NCBI RefSeq assembly: GCF_003732425.1
Contig: NZ_MOBX01000013.1
Span: forward strand, 1-64,000
Direction: 5' to 3'
From: Pseudomonas fluorescens
Lineage (GTDB): Bacteria; Pseudomonadota; Gammaproteobacteria; Pseudomonadales; Pseudomonadaceae
DNA: 64,000 bases
Numbering within the stretch: position 1 is the first letter of the stretch; every line of letters begins with the position of its first letter. This document shows positions 45,984-55,877 of the stretch, one piece after another. Made by a program: the position numbers and the translations under genes. The notes beneath the pieces were generated by a model that had not been told where the DNA came from, ran no database searches, and saw only the letters and a program-made list of their open reading frames with translations.

Positions 45984-46033
45984 TAAAGAATTTGGTTGGT
46001 TGCGGCCAACCAAAGGAGCTCTTTAACAATCGA

Positions 46034-47455
46034 TTACTTGCTGGCCACGGTCTCCGGTTGCCAGCCACCGCCGAGGGCCTTGTAGATCGCGACAATGCCG
46101 CGATACAGGTCGACTTCGGCCTGGGCCTGGCTGTCTTCGGCGTTCAGCCGTTCACGCTGTGCGTCGAGCAGCACGAGGAAATCAGTCGTGCCTTCGCGAT
46201 AGCGGATTTCAGCCAGGTCGGCTGCCTTGCGGCTTGATTCACTCTGACGGATCAACGAGATCAGGCGTTGCTGACGCTTGCCGTAATCGCTGAAAGCGTT
46301 TTCCGACTCTTCCAGAGCCAACAGCACTTGTTGCTCGTAAGTCGCCAGCGCGCCTTCGGCATCCGCATCGGCGCCGCGCAAACGGGCACGCACGCTGCCT
46401 AGATCGAACGCCGCCCAGGTAATGCTCGGGCCGAGCGCCCAGGCATTGGCTGCCGAAGAACCAATCTGCGAACCCCGTCCGGCTGTCCAGCCGAGGAAAC
46501 CGCTGAGGCTGACCCGTGGGAACAGATCGGCTTTCGCCACGCCGATTCGAGCAGTGGCCGAGGCCAGTTGCCGTTCGGCGCTGAGGATGTCCGGGCGACG
46601 CTGTAGCAGTTCGCCCGGGTCACCGATCGGCAAGGCCTTGGCAATCGCCGGCAAGTCTTTCGGGCTCAGATCCACGGTCAGCTTGTCCGGACGTTCGCCC
46701 AAGAGAGTGGCGATGCGGTTTTTCTGCCGAACCTGTTCCGCCTGCAACTGCGGTACGCTGGCTTCGACCGAGGCCAGACGGGCATCGGCCCGTTCGACAT
46801 CGAGCTGATCGCCAACACCCGCATCACGCAGGCTGATGGTGATCTTGCGCGACTCCTGCTGGTTATTCAGGTTGGCCACGGCGATTTTTTCGCGCAGTTG
46901 CGCACCACGTAGTTGACCGTAGGCGTCCACCAGTTCGGCAATCATGGTGACTTGCAGTTGATACAGATCGGCTTCGGCGGCTTGCTGGTCGGCGTCGCTG
47001 GCTTCCAGATTGCGCTGGATGCGCCCGAACAAATCCAGTTCCCAGGCCATGTCCAGGCCGAGGTCATAGCGTTCGCTATTGACCCGGTTGGTGGTCTGGC
47101 CGGGGATTTGCCCCTTGGCCAGATCACTGCTGGCGCGACTGGTAATGGTCGGCATCGCGTCGTTGCTGGCGTCGTCGCGGATCGCCCGGGCGGCTTTCCA
47201 GCGGGCGAACGCCACGCGCAGTTCACGGTTGCCTTGCAGCGATTGGGTCACCAACTGGTTGAGGGTCGGATCGTCGAATTGCTGCCACCAGATGCCTTCG
47301 AATTTCGAACGGTCGAAGTTCTTTTGCCCGGCGGCGCCGTCGGTGGCAGCCGTGATATTGGCCGCCTCCGTGGCTGGGGTCTTGTAGTCGGGGCCGACGG
47401 CGCAGGCGCTGAGTGCCAGCACCAGCAGACTCGGCAGGAAGACTTTCAGACTCAT
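46034..47455 (-). CDS. oprN: Outer membrane efflux channel OprN
   Basis: A 473-residue TolC-type outer membrane lipoprotein channel (lipobox ALSAC, Cys 18). It has the two OEP repeats with long helices (LYQLQVTMIAELVDAYGQLRG, ALATYEQQVLLALEESENAF) and the R-P-D motif GELLQRRPDILSAERQLASA. It completes the tripartite pump with MexE and MexF. The start overlaps the mexF stop as ATGA. The name follows the operon and sequence resemblance to the MexEF-OprN type. Confidence 0.9.
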   Translation of the reverse strand: MSLKVFLPSLLVLALSACAVGPDYKTPATEAANITAATDGAAGQKNFDRSKFEGIWWQQFDDPTLNQLVTQSLQGNRELRVAFARWKAARAIRDDASNDAMPTITSRASSDLAKGQIPGQTTNRVNSERYDLGLDMAWELDLFGRIQRNLEASDADQQAAEADLYQLQVTMIAELVDAYGQLRGAQLREKIAVANLNNQQESRKITISLRDAGVGDQLDVERADARLASVEASVPQLQAEQVRQKNRIATLLGERPDKLTVDLSPKDLPAIAKALPIGDPGELLQRRPDILSAERQLASATARIGVAKADLFPRVSLSGFLGWTAGRGSQIGSSAANAWALGPSITWAAFDLGSVRARLRGADADAEGALATYEQQVLLALEESENAFSDYGKRQQRLISLIRQSESSRKAADLAEIRYREGTTDFLVLLDAQRERLNAEDSQAQAEVDLYRGIVAIYKALGGGWQPETVASK

Positions 47456-50400
47456 TGTTGCGCCTCCAATTTCAGGGCCTTGGCCGCTTTGCGCTGCTCA
47501 CCGCGTTCAACAAAGTTACGGATCAGTACGTAGAACACTGGCGTCAGCAACAGACCGAAGAAGGTCACCCCGAGCATCCCGGAGAACACCGCCACACCCA
47601 TGGCGTGACGCATCTCGGCACCGGCACCGCTGGAGAACACCAGTGGCACCACACCCATGATGAACGCGAAGGAGGTCATCAGGATCGGCCGCAGACGCAG
47701 ACGGCAGGCTTCCAGTACCGCCGCGAGCGGATCGAGGCCTTCTTCCTGCTTATCCTTGGCGAACTCGACGATCAGAATCGCGTTCTTACAGGCAAGTCCC
47801 ACCAGTACGATCAAACCGATCTGGGTGAAGATGTTGTTGTCACCGCCCGAGATGATCACGCCGGTAATGGCCGACAGCAGGGTCATCGGTACGATCAGGA
47901 TCACCGCCAGTGGCAGGCTCCAGCTTTCGTATTGAGCGGCGAGCACCAGGAACGCCAGCAGTACGCAGAGCGGGAACACGAACAGCGCAGTGTTGCCGGA
48001 AAGAATCTGCTGGTAGGTCAGGTCGGTCCACTCGTAGGTCATGCCGTTCGGCAGCTCATCCTTCAGCAGTTTCTCGATGGCTTTTTCAGCCTGGCCGGAG
48101 CTGTAGCCGGGGGCTGCGGCGCCGTTGATTTCTGCGGTGATGAAGCCGTTGTAGTGCATCACGCGATCCGGGCCCGAGGTGTCGCTGACCTTGATGAAGG
48201 TCGCCAGCGGGATCATTTCGCCTTTGTTGTTACGGACTTTCAGCTGACCGATCTGATCGGATTCGAGGCGGAACTGTTGTTCGGCCTGAACGTTGACCTG
48301 ATAGGTGCGCCCGAAGCGGTTGAAGTCGTTGGCATACAGCGAACCCAGATAGATCTGCAAGGTGTCGAAGATGTCGCTGACGGCCACGCCGTGGGTCTTG
48401 GCTTTCTCACGGTCGATGGCAGCATCGACCTGCGGCACGTTCACGGTGTAACTGGTGAACAGGCCTGCCAGTTCCGGCACGTTGTGGCTCTTGTTGATGA
48501 TGTTCATGGTTTCTTTGTACAGCTCGTCGTAGCCCAGGTTGCCCCGGTCTTCGATTTGCAGGCGGAAACCACCAATGGTGCCCAGACCTTGTACCGGCGG
48601 TGGCGGGAAGATCGCCATGTACGCTTCTTGAATGTTCGCGTACTGACCGTTCAAGGCACCGGCAATCGCACCGGCGGACATGCTCGGGTCTTTACGTTCG
48701 TCGAACGGTTTCAGGGTCACGAACACGATGCCGGCGTTCGGGCTGTTGGTGAAGCCGTTGATCGATAGGCCCGGGAACGCTACGGCGCTTTCCACGCCTG
48801 GCTGTTTCAGGGCGAGGTCGGACATGCGCTTGATCACGTCTTCGGTGCGATCCAGGCTTGCGGCGTCCGGCAGTTGCGCGAAGGCCACCAGGTATTGCTT
48901 GTCCTGGCCGGGTACGAAACCGGTCGGCGTGCTGGAGAAACCGAAGAAGGTCAGCACCATCAGGCCTGCGTACAACAGCAGGGCGATGCCGCTGCCACGG
49001 ATAACCCGGCGCACGGTGCCGACGTAGCCATGGCTGGCACGGTCGAAGAAGCGGTTGAACGGACGGAACAACCAGCCACCGAAGATCTTGTCGAGCACCT
49101 TGGAGAAACGGTCTTTCGGCGCGTCATGGCTTTTCAGCAACACAGCGGCCAGTGCTGGCGACAGGGTCAGCGAGTTGAACGCCGAGATCACGGTCGAGAT
49201 CGCGATGGTCAGTGCGAACTGCTTGTAGAACTGCCCGGTGAGGCCGGAGATGAACGCCGCCGGAACAAACACCGCACACAGCACCAGTGCCGTTGCGATG
49301 ATCGGGCCGGTGACTTCACGCATCGCCCGTTTGGTCGCTTCGACCGGTGTCAGTCCGAGTTCGATGTTCCGTTCGACGTTCTCCACCACCACGATGGCGT
49401 CGTCCACCACGATACCGATGGCCAGTACCAGGCCGAACAGTGACAACGCGTTGAGCGAGAAGCCAAACAGGTGCATCACTGCAAACGTACCGATCAACGA
49501 TACCGGCACCGCCACCAACGGAATGATCGAGGCGCGCCAGGTCTGCAGGAACAGGATTACCACCAGTACCACGAGGATCAGCGCTTCGAAGAGGGTGTGA
49601 ACCACCGCCTCGATCGAACCGCGTACGAAGATCGTCGGGTCATAGACAATGCTGTAGTCCATGCCTTGCGGGAAGTTTTTCTTCAGCTCGTCCATTTTTC
49701 CGCGAACATCGTTCGAGATGTCGATGGCATTGGAGCCTGGACGCTGGAAGATCGGAATGGCCACTGCCGGCTGATTGTCCAGCAACGAACGCAGCGCGTA
49801 TTGGCTGGAGCCCAGCTCGACGCGAGCGATGTCTTTCAGGCGAGTGATTTCACCGTTATCGCCTGCGCGAATGATGATGTTCTCGAACTCTTCCTCGGAG
49901 ACCAGACGGCCCTGCGTGTTGACCGACAGCTGGAAGCTCTGGGCATTCGGGGCAGGGGGCGCGCCGAGTTGACCGGCCGCGACCTGACGGTTCTGCTCAC
50001 GGATCGCGGTCACGACGTCGGTCGCGGTCAGGTTACGCGAAGCAGTCTTGTTCGGATCGAGCCAGACCCGCAGCGAGTAGTCGCCCATACCGAACAACTG
50101 CACGTCACCGACACCGTTCAGACGAGCGAGCTCATCTTTGATGTTGAGGATCGCGTAGTTGGACAGGTAGAGCATGTCGTAGCGCTTGTCCGGCGAGGTC
50201 AAGTGCACAACCATGGTCAGGTCGGGCGAGGCTTTGTCGACGGTGATACCGATGCGCGTCACTTCCTCGGGAAGTTTTGGCTCGGTACGGGTCACCCGGT
50301 TTTGCACCTGCACTTGCGCGTTGTCCAGGTCAGTGCCCAGGGCGAAAGTGATGGTCAGGGTGATCTTGCCGTCGGCGGTCGACTGCGAGGACATGTAGAG

Positions 50401-50631
50401 CATGTTCTCGACGCCGGTGATGGCCTGCTCCAGCGGAGCGGCCACGGTTTCACCGATGACTTTAGGGTTGGCGCCCGGGAAGTTGGCACGCACCACCACG
50501 GTTGGCGGCACGACTTCCGGGTATTCGCTGATCGGTAGCTGGAACAGCGAGATCGCACCGGCGATCAGGATCAACAGCGATAGCACCGCTGCGAAGATCG
50601 GCCGTGAAATGAAGAATTGGGAAAAATTCAT
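47452..50631 (-). CDS. mexF: RND efflux transporter MexF
   Basis: A 1059-residue inner-membrane proton-driven RND pump, nearly the length of P. aeruginosa MexF (1062) and recognisably the same protein from MNFSQFFISRPIFAAVLS onward. It has 12 helices with two large periplasmic loops, the proton-relay DD pair in VDDAIVVVENVER, and GFRLQIEDRG in the docking/porter region. Known substrates of MexEF-OprN include chloramphenicol, fluoroquinolones, trimethoprim and quinolone signal precursors. It begins 15 bases after the mexE stop. Confidence 0.96.
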   Translation of the reverse strand: MNFSQFFISRPIFAAVLSLLILIAGAISLFQLPISEYPEVVPPTVVVRANFPGANPKVIGETVAAPLEQAITGVENMLYMSSQSTADGKITLTITFALGTDLDNAQVQVQNRVTRTEPKLPEEVTRIGITVDKASPDLTMVVHLTSPDKRYDMLYLSNYAILNIKDELARLNGVGDVQLFGMGDYSLRVWLDPNKTASRNLTATDVVTAIREQNRQVAAGQLGAPPAPNAQSFQLSVNTQGRLVSEEEFENIIIRAGDNGEITRLKDIARVELGSSQYALRSLLDNQPAVAIPIFQRPGSNAIDISNDVRGKMDELKKNFPQGMDYSIVYDPTIFVRGSIEAVVHTLFEALILVVLVVILFLQTWRASIIPLVAVPVSLIGTFAVMHLFGFSLNALSLFGLVLAIGIVVDDAIVVVENVERNIELGLTPVEATKRAMREVTGPIIATALVLCAVFVPAAFISGLTGQFYKQFALTIAISTVISAFNSLTLSPALAAVLLKSHDAPKDRFSKVLDKIFGGWLFRPFNRFFDRASHGYVGTVRRVIRGSGIALLLYAGLMVLTFFGFSSTPTGFVPGQDKQYLVAFAQLPDAASLDRTEDVIKRMSDLALKQPGVESAVAFPGLSINGFTNSPNAGIVFVTLKPFDERKDPSMSAGAIAGALNGQYANIQEAYMAIFPPPPVQGLGTIGGFRLQIEDRGNLGYDELYKETMNIINKSHNVPELAGLFTSYTVNVPQVDAAIDREKAKTHGVAVSDIFDTLQIYLGSLYANDFNRFGRTYQVNVQAEQQFRLESDQIGQLKVRNNKGEMIPLATFIKVSDTSGPDRVMHYNGFITAEINGAAAPGYSSGQAEKAIEKLLKDELPNGMTYEWTDLTYQQILSGNTALFVFPLCVLLAFLVLAAQYESWSLPLAVILIVPMTLLSAITGVIISGGDNNIFTQIGLIVLVGLACKNAILIVEFAKDKQEEGLDPLAAVLEACRLRLRPILMTSFAFIMGVVPLVFSSGAGAEMRHAMGVAVFSGMLGVTFFGLLLTPVFYVLIRNFVERGEQRKAAKALKLEAQQ

Positions 50632-50646
50632 CGGAGTTGTCGTCCC

Positions 50647-51900
50647 TTAACCGCGTGGGGTCGTAGCAGCCAGCTTCACAACCGAACCGGACGCGCCTTT
50701 GGCAGGGGCGACTTTGGGCAGGTTGCTGGCTTCCAGCGCTTGACGTTGTTGAGCGAGTGCCGCGATGGTCTGTTCGCTGGCCATCGGCACCACTTCAGGG
50801 GTGACCGGGGAGCCAGGACGAACCCGTTGCAGACCCTTGACGATGATCGTGTCGTCCTTGTTCAGACCGTTACGGACGATGCGCAGGCCTTCGATCTTCG
50901 GACCCAGTTCAACGGCGCGGTACGCGGTTTTATTGTCCGCATCCATCACCAGTACGAACTTCTTGCCCAGGTCAGTACCGACCGCTTCGTCGTTGATCAG
51001 CATGGCGTTGTAGGTGCCGCTGCCGACCAGTTTCAAGCGTGCGTACAGGCCCGGGGTGTAGGTGCCGTCGCTGTTGTCGAACACCGCGCGACCACGGATG
51101 GTGCCGGTTTTCGGGTTGACCTGGTTGTCGACGAAGTTCATCTGACCGAGGTGCGGGTTGCCGTCTTCGTTGGACAGGCCCATGTACACCGGAGTGGTGG
51201 CGCCGCGTTGACCGTTACGGGCGAGCTGGGTGTATTTGAGGAACACACGCTCATCGGCGTCGAAGTAGGCGTAGACGCGATCGGTGGAAACCACGCTGGT
51301 CAGCGGTGTGGTGTCGGCGGTCACCAGGTTGCCGGCGGTGATCTCGGCACGGCTGACGCGGCCACTGATCGGCGCGGTGACGCGGGTGAAGCTGAGGTTC
51401 AGTTTGGCCAGATCCAGTTGCGCTTGCAGGGCACCGACGGCGGCGCGGGCTTCTTGAGCTGCGCTGGTGCGCGAGTCGGCCAGTTCGGCGGAAATGGCGT
51501 TGCTGGCACGCAGGCGTTCACCACGCCCGGCTTCATTTTCACTGCGGGTGGCGTTGGCGCGGGATTGAGCGACCAGGGCTTCGAGGCGGCGCACCTCAGC
51601 CTGGAATGGACGCGGATCGATCTGGAACAGCAGGTCGCCTTTCTTGACCAGTGCGCCCTCTGTGAAAGCGACGTCGTCGATCTGGCCGGAGACCCGTGGA
51701 CGGATTTCAACGGTTTCCGGCGCTTCGAGGCGCCCGGTGAATTCGTCCCACTCGTTGACCGGTTGTTCCAACACCTTGGCTACGCTGACTTTCGCAGCGG
51801 GCATGGTGGCGGCAGTCTCCGGAGTCTTGCCGCAGGCGCTCATCACCAGTACGGCCAACATGGCCAACGGGAAGCGCAAATGTTTGAGTGACTGTTCCAT
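50647..51900 (-). CDS. mexE: RND periplasmic adaptor MexE
   Basis: A 417-residue membrane fusion protein with lipobox MSAC (Cys 23), a lipoyl/barrel-sandwich half (EIRPRVSGQIDDVAF and PISGRVSRAEITAGN), a helical hairpin (about 110-170) and a beta-barrel (NPKTGTIRGRAVFDN). The ATG at 51900 gives the lipoprotein signal; the longer frame to 52026 does not. Operon head of mexEF-oprN; an upstream site at 52038-52061 resembles a MexT box. The activator gene itself is not in the window. Confidence 0.94.
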   Translation of the reverse strand: MEQSLKHLRFPLAMLAVLVMSACGKTPETAATMPAAKVSVAKVLEQPVNEWDEFTGRLEAPETVEIRPRVSGQIDDVAFTEGALVKKGDLLFQIDPRPFQAEVRRLEALVAQSRANATRSENEAGRGERLRASNAISAELADSRTSAAQEARAAVGALQAQLDLAKLNLSFTRVTAPISGRVSRAEITAGNLVTADTTPLTSVVSTDRVYAYFDADERVFLKYTQLARNGQRGATTPVYMGLSNEDGNPHLGQMNFVDNQVNPKTGTIRGRAVFDNSDGTYTPGLYARLKLVGSGTYNAMLINDEAVGTDLGKKFVLVMDADNKTAYRAVELGPKIEGLRIVRNGLNKDDTIIVKGLQRVRPGSPVTPEVVPMASEQTIAALAQQRQALEASNLPKVAPAKGASGSVVKLAATTPRG

Positions 51901-52037
51901 GGATGCATCCGCCAATGTATTGAAGATGGGCGGATGATGCTCGGCGGGTTGTGATGGCACGAATCGAATGAAGCAAAGGTAACTATCATTCGGAATGATA
52001 TAAGACCCGAACGAGCCCTCTAGCATGCACCTTTCGT

Positions 52038-52061
52038 TAGGTGGCTATCAATCGGCTTGAT
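52038..52061 (-). promoter_or_regulatory. MexT-box-like LysR site upstream of mexE
   Basis: The minus strand reads ATCA-N5-ATTGAT-N4-ACCTA, close to the MexT consensus ATCA-N5-GTCGAT-N4-ACYAT recalled from P. aeruginosa, and includes a perfect ATCAA-N5-TTGAT inverted repeat with T-N11-A spacing. It is about 140-160 bases before the mexE start. Confidence 0.6.
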
Positions 52062-52136
52062 GGCAATTCTGTGTTGCCCGGTGTGCAAAAGTCAGGGCGA
52101 GGCTGCGCGGCAGGGATTATGCGGGGATTAATAATT

Positions 52137-52164
52137 GTGGCGAGGGAGCAGGGTCCCTCGCCAC
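52137..52164 (-). terminator. Hairpin terminator of the dipeptidase gene
   Basis: GTGGCGAGGGA and TCCCTCGCCAC form an 11-base stem with a six-base loop, eight bases past the stop, then AATTATTAATCC on the minus strand. The T content is low, and the same hairpin sequence is common in Pseudomonas, so it may also be a repeat. Confidence 0.6.
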
Positions 52165-52171
52165 ACAAGCT

Positions 52172-53911
52172 TCAGAGTTTCGGCAACTGGCCGATGCGCC
52201 CGATCATTTCAGTCACGATCTGCAGATCCAGCTGGAATTGCTCCACGGTCTTGAACTCGCCATCGGTGTGACCGGTGTATTTCACATCCGGCATGGCCAG
52301 ACCGAATTGCACGCCGTTCGGCAGCTCATGCACCGAGGTGGCGCCAGCGGAGGTGCCGAACTCGTGTTTCATGCCAAGGTTTTCAGTCGATACCGCCAGC
52401 AGCGCCTTGACCCATTCACCCTCGGGGTTGCGGTACATCGGTTCGGCAACTGAATAGTCGAAGGCAACGGCGACGTGACTCTTCTTGCTCCACGCTGCCA
52501 GTTTCTCAGCGATTTCAGCCTTCAGCTTCTCCGGCGACTTGCCCTTCGGAACACGCAGGTTGACCGCGAGTTTGAAGGCTTTGTCGTCCATTGCGACGTA
52601 AGTCAGCGAGGTCGTCAGCGGCCCCATGAAGGCATCGGAGAAACCGACACCCAGTTTGTTACCGAGGTAATCCAGCCCCCAGTTGTCGGCGGCATAACGC
52701 GCGGCATCGGTGATGTGGTTGTGCTTGAGCGCGACCTTGCCATCAACGCTATTGATGAAGTCGAGCATGCGCGCCACCGGGTTGACCCCGGATTCAGGCT
52801 CGGAGGAGTGCGCAGATACGCCCGTCACGGTCAGCTTGACGTCTTTGCCGTCGACCTTGGCGCTCACTTCAAAGTTGCCACCGTTGCGCTTGGCATATTC
52901 GGTGCCGGCTTTTTGCAGGCTAGCGGCGAGTTCGGCAGGTTTGTCGCTCACCAGCGTGGCAACCGACGCCGACGGAATCTGATTGGTCGCCAAACCACCG
53001 GTCATCGAGATGATCTCCGCACCTTTGCCTTCACCTTTGCGCTTGGCAAAGTTAGCCATGACGGTGCCGTAGCCTTTCTCGGCAATGACTACCGGGTAGC
53101 CACCGTCCAGTGCGAGGTTGTAGTTCGGCGTCGGGTTGCGCTCGAAGTAGTACGGAATCGCGTCGCCCGTGGTTTCTTCGGTGGTGTCGACCAGCAGCTT
53201 GAAGTTGCGCACCAGCGGCAGTTTTTCTTCCTTGATGACTTTCATCGCATAGAGCGTGACGACGATGCCGTTCTTGTCATCTTCGGTGCCGCGACCGTAC
53301 ATGCGATCGTCGATCAGGGTGATCTTGAACGGGTCGAGGCGGGTGCCATCCTTGAGCACCCAGTTTTCCGGCGTCACTGGCACCACGTCGGCGTGCGCAT
53401 GAATGCCGACCACTTCATCGCCGCTACCGTCGAGGGAGATCTCGTAGACGCGGTTGTCGATGTTGCGGAATTTCAGATTGAAGGACTCGGCAAGGCTCTG
53501 GATCTTCGCCGCGATCTTGATGAATTCCGGGTTGTCGTGCTGCTCAACGCCGTCCTTGCGATAGGTCGGAATCTCCACCAGTTCGCGCAGGGTTTCGGTG
53601 GCGGCAGCGCTGTACTTCGCTCGCGTGTAGATCCCGAGCAAACGATAGATTTCGTTTTGCTGATCGGCGTTTAAAGTTTTGTTATCGAGATAAGCGCCAA
53701 TGGCCGTGCCGATGTCAGCGGTTTTCGCCAGATCGCTCTTGCCCAGATTGCCGAGGAACTGGCGGAAGTCAGTGGCTTTTTCAGCGCTGTAGCGCTTGAG
53801 GATTTCAGCGCTCTGTTGCGGGGTGATATTGGCTTGCGCGGGCGCCGTGAACACGGCAAGGCCGGCCAGCATTAACGTGGTGGCAGCCAATTGCTTGAAA
53901 GGGACATTCAT
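52172..53911 (-). CDS. Exported M20-family dipeptidase
   Basis: A 579-residue secreted metallopeptidase of the M20/Sapep-dipeptidase type. The signal peptide (about 1-28) ends APAQANITPQQ. Metal-binding motifs are VGIHAHADVVP (His and Asp), YGRGTEDDKNG, DTTEETTG and VKYTGHTDGEF, with a lid domain between (about 300-420). It should hydrolyse dipeptides in the periplasm. A longer frame (start 53923) exists but its AGGA abuts the ATG; 53911 gives a conventional signal peptide. Confidence 0.88.
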   Translation of the reverse strand: MNVPFKQLAATTLMLAGLAVFTAPAQANITPQQSAEILKRYSAEKATDFRQFLGNLGKSDLAKTADIGTAIGAYLDNKTLNADQQNEIYRLLGIYTRAKYSAAATETLRELVEIPTYRKDGVEQHDNPEFIKIAAKIQSLAESFNLKFRNIDNRVYEISLDGSGDEVVGIHAHADVVPVTPENWVLKDGTRLDPFKITLIDDRMYGRGTEDDKNGIVVTLYAMKVIKEEKLPLVRNFKLLVDTTEETTGDAIPYYFERNPTPNYNLALDGGYPVVIAEKGYGTVMANFAKRKGEGKGAEIISMTGGLATNQIPSASVATLVSDKPAELAASLQKAGTEYAKRNGGNFEVSAKVDGKDVKLTVTGVSAHSSEPESGVNPVARMLDFINSVDGKVALKHNHITDAARYAADNWGLDYLGNKLGVGFSDAFMGPLTTSLTYVAMDDKAFKLAVNLRVPKGKSPEKLKAEIAEKLAAWSKKSHVAVAFDYSVAEPMYRNPEGEWVKALLAVSTENLGMKHEFGTSAGATSVHELPNGVQFGLAMPDVKYTGHTDGEFKTVEQFQLDLQIVTEMIGRIGQLPKL

Positions 53912-54107
53912 TACGAAGGGCATTCCTTTGCAGGGCAGTGAGTAAGGCGTGTCTCAACGTTGAGACACATACACTTACAAACTAACACCGTGCTAGAGCC
54001 TTGCGGGAGTCCTTAAACGGGATCTGTCGCACAAAAACGCAAAAGCGGCGCACAAATGAAAAAGCCCGGGCCGGCATCTTCGGGCGCTGCAGCTCATCCA
54101 CGGATAG

Positions 54108-54121
54108 TTGACGATTATCAA
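54108..54121. promoter_or_regulatory. Anr/FNR box
   Basis: TTGAC-GATT-ATCAA, nine of ten matches to TTGAT-N4-ATCAA. If centred at -41.5 it would place a start of transcription near 54156, upstream of the tiny ORF at 54200 and the gene at 54283. The rest of the 371-base space after the dipeptidase holds a GC-rich hairpin (54063-54090) facing left, for which no function is assigned. Confidence 0.65.
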
Positions 54122-54199
54122 CTTCCGGCCTGGAGGCCCGGCCCACACTCTGATCCTGTGCTGAACTCAAATGCGCCGCTGGCGCAGGGAGAAGTCACC

Positions 54200-54286
54200 A
54201 TGGCCACCCTGAAAGTCGCGATTTGCATTGGGCTTGATGGGGCTGTCGTTTCATTCGTCAGCGGTTTCCACCGAGGCTTTCCATGA
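54200..54286 (+). CDS. Tiny ORF coupled to the 72-residue gene
   Basis: A 28-codon frame, MATLKVAICIGLDGAVVSFV onward, preceded by GGGAGAAGTCACC and ending in an ATGA overlap with the next start. This layout suggests a leader peptide or a coupled mini-gene within the Anr-box transcript. The short length gives little coding evidence. Confidence 0.35.
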   Translation: MATLKVAICIGLDGAVVSFVSGFHRGFP

Positions 54287-54501
54287 ACATCAAGATTACT
54301 GAGAGACAGGCACCCCATGGCTGGGTCGTGCATCTGGATGACTGGGAAGTGAGCTTCAAACACCAGCCAACTGCACAAGCCTTCGTCGATCGGCTTCAGG
54401 CTCGTATCGACGCGCCGCATGTCTGGCCCCACGCCTTCGGTCAGACGTTGCTGACGGCGCCAGTCATGGCTCGTCGTGTGGACGTCGCGAGCCTTGTATG
54501 A
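54283..54501 (+). CDS. Small hypothetical protein
   Basis: A 72-residue soluble protein, MNIKITERQAPHGWVVHLDDWEVSF to VDVASLV. GAGG lies six bases before the ATG. I do not recognise a family. Its position behind an Anr box, in front of the MgtC-type gene, suggests low-oxygen expression. Confidence 0.6.
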   Translation: MNIKITERQAPHGWVVHLDDWEVSFKHQPTAQAFVDRLQARIDAPHVWPHAFGQTLLTAPVMARRVDVASLV

Positions 54502-54557
54502 ACCCGCTGAGTCAAGCACAGAGCAGCGCGTAAAAGCCCTGCAGGACAGGCCACGTC

Positions 54558-55799
54558 ATGAGTGAAATATTCGATCTTTCGGGTGCTGCAATGGCACTGG
54601 GGATTGGCTTGCTCATCGGGCTTGAGCGTGAACGGCACAAGGGCACCGGCAACGCGCGACATTGCGCCGGCTTGCGCACGTTCGCCATTACCGCGTTGTT
54701 GGGCTATGTGGCGCTGCTGGTAGGCGGAGGCTTGCTGTTGGGGATCATGGCGGTGTGTGTGACGTTGCTGATCAGCGTCGCGTACTGGCGCAGCCTCAGT
54801 GATGACCCCGGCGTCACCAGCGAGGTGGCGTTACTCACGGTGTTGGTCTTGGGCGCGTTGTGCGCCAGCGCGCCGGCGCTGGCGATCGCCCTTGCGGTGG
54901 TGATCGCGGGGCTGCTGACGTATCGCGAAAAACTGCATCACTTTGCCAATAGCCAGTTGACCGAGGCTGAAATGCGCGACGGCCTGGTCTTGCTGATCGC
55001 AGCCCTGGTGGTACTGCCATTGGCACCGGATCGTTACATCGGCCCGTATGCGGCGATCAATCTGCGCACCGTTTGTACCCTGACGGTGTTGCTGATGCTG
55101 GTGGGCGCGACGGGCCATATCGCCGTGCGTGCGCTGGGCTCACGCTATGGCTATGTCATCAGTGCGATAGCCTCCGGGTTCGCTTCCAGTACCTTGACGA
55201 TCGCCACCATGGGCCAACGGGTCGCCCATGAACCGGACAACATCAGAATCCTCAGCGCCGCCGCTATTCTGTCCAATCTCGCCACGATGATTCAGGTCGG
55301 GCTGATCCTCGCCACGGTTGATCCGGGCTTGTTGCGCAGCCTGTGGGCACCCTTGTGTTTCGGTCTGGTGGCAACAGCATTGTATGGCGCCTGCCTGATG
55401 TTTCCCGACCCGAGGCGGGGCACTCAAAGCGAACCGATCAAGACGGCGAAGGTGTTCAACCTCAAACTCGCCTTAATCGTGACCCTGACCATCACCAGCA
55501 TCACGGTGCTGTCATCGGCAATGCTCAGCCACTTTGGTGAGGTGGGTGTGATGCTCACAGCGACACTCACAGGGTTTGCCGATGCGCACTCCGCTACGGC
55601 CTCTGTGGCGAGTCTGGCCAAGGCGGGGCAGTTGCCTTATGACGCCATAGCAGCGCCCGCACTGATTGCCGTCAGCAGTAACTCGGTGAGTAAGTGTGTG
55701 GTGGCCTGGATCAGTGGCGGCAAACGCTTCGCCGCCTATGTGATCCCGGGCCAGCTATTGCTGACGCTGGCGATGTGGGCGGGCACCTTGTTGCTCTGA
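54558..55799 (+). CDS. MgtC/SapB-DUF4010 membrane protein
   Basis: A 413-residue inner-membrane protein. The N-terminal MgtC/SapB part has the signature LGIGLLIGLERERHKG and LRTFAITALLGYVALLVG; the C-terminal half is DUF4010 with many helices (GLVLLIAALVVLPLAPD, SRYGYVISAIASGFASSTLT, GVMLTATLTGFADAHSATASVA). About 12 helices in all. The function is unknown; relatives are linked to magnesium or envelope stress. It sits between the Anr box region and the first Usp gene on the plus strand. Confidence 0.88.
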   Translation: MSEIFDLSGAAMALGIGLLIGLERERHKGTGNARHCAGLRTFAITALLGYVALLVGGGLLLGIMAVCVTLLISVAYWRSLSDDPGVTSEVALLTVLVLGALCASAPALAIALAVVIAGLLTYREKLHHFANSQLTEAEMRDGLVLLIAALVVLPLAPDRYIGPYAAINLRTVCTLTVLLMLVGATGHIAVRALGSRYGYVISAIASGFASSTLTIATMGQRVAHEPDNIRILSAAAILSNLATMIQVGLILATVDPGLLRSLWAPLCFGLVATALYGACLMFPDPRRGTQSEPIKTAKVFNLKLALIVTLTITSITVLSSAMLSHFGEVGVMLTATLTGFADAHSATASVASLAKAGQLPYDAIAAPALIAVSSNSVSKCVVAWISGGKRFAAYVIPGQLLLTLAMWAGTLLL

Positions 55800-55877
55800 T
55801 CGCAGACCGGCGCGCAACCTTGCTCCAAAAGGTTGAAACGGCAGGTATTTTGGCTCGGGTCAAAATCCGGGCTGTTG

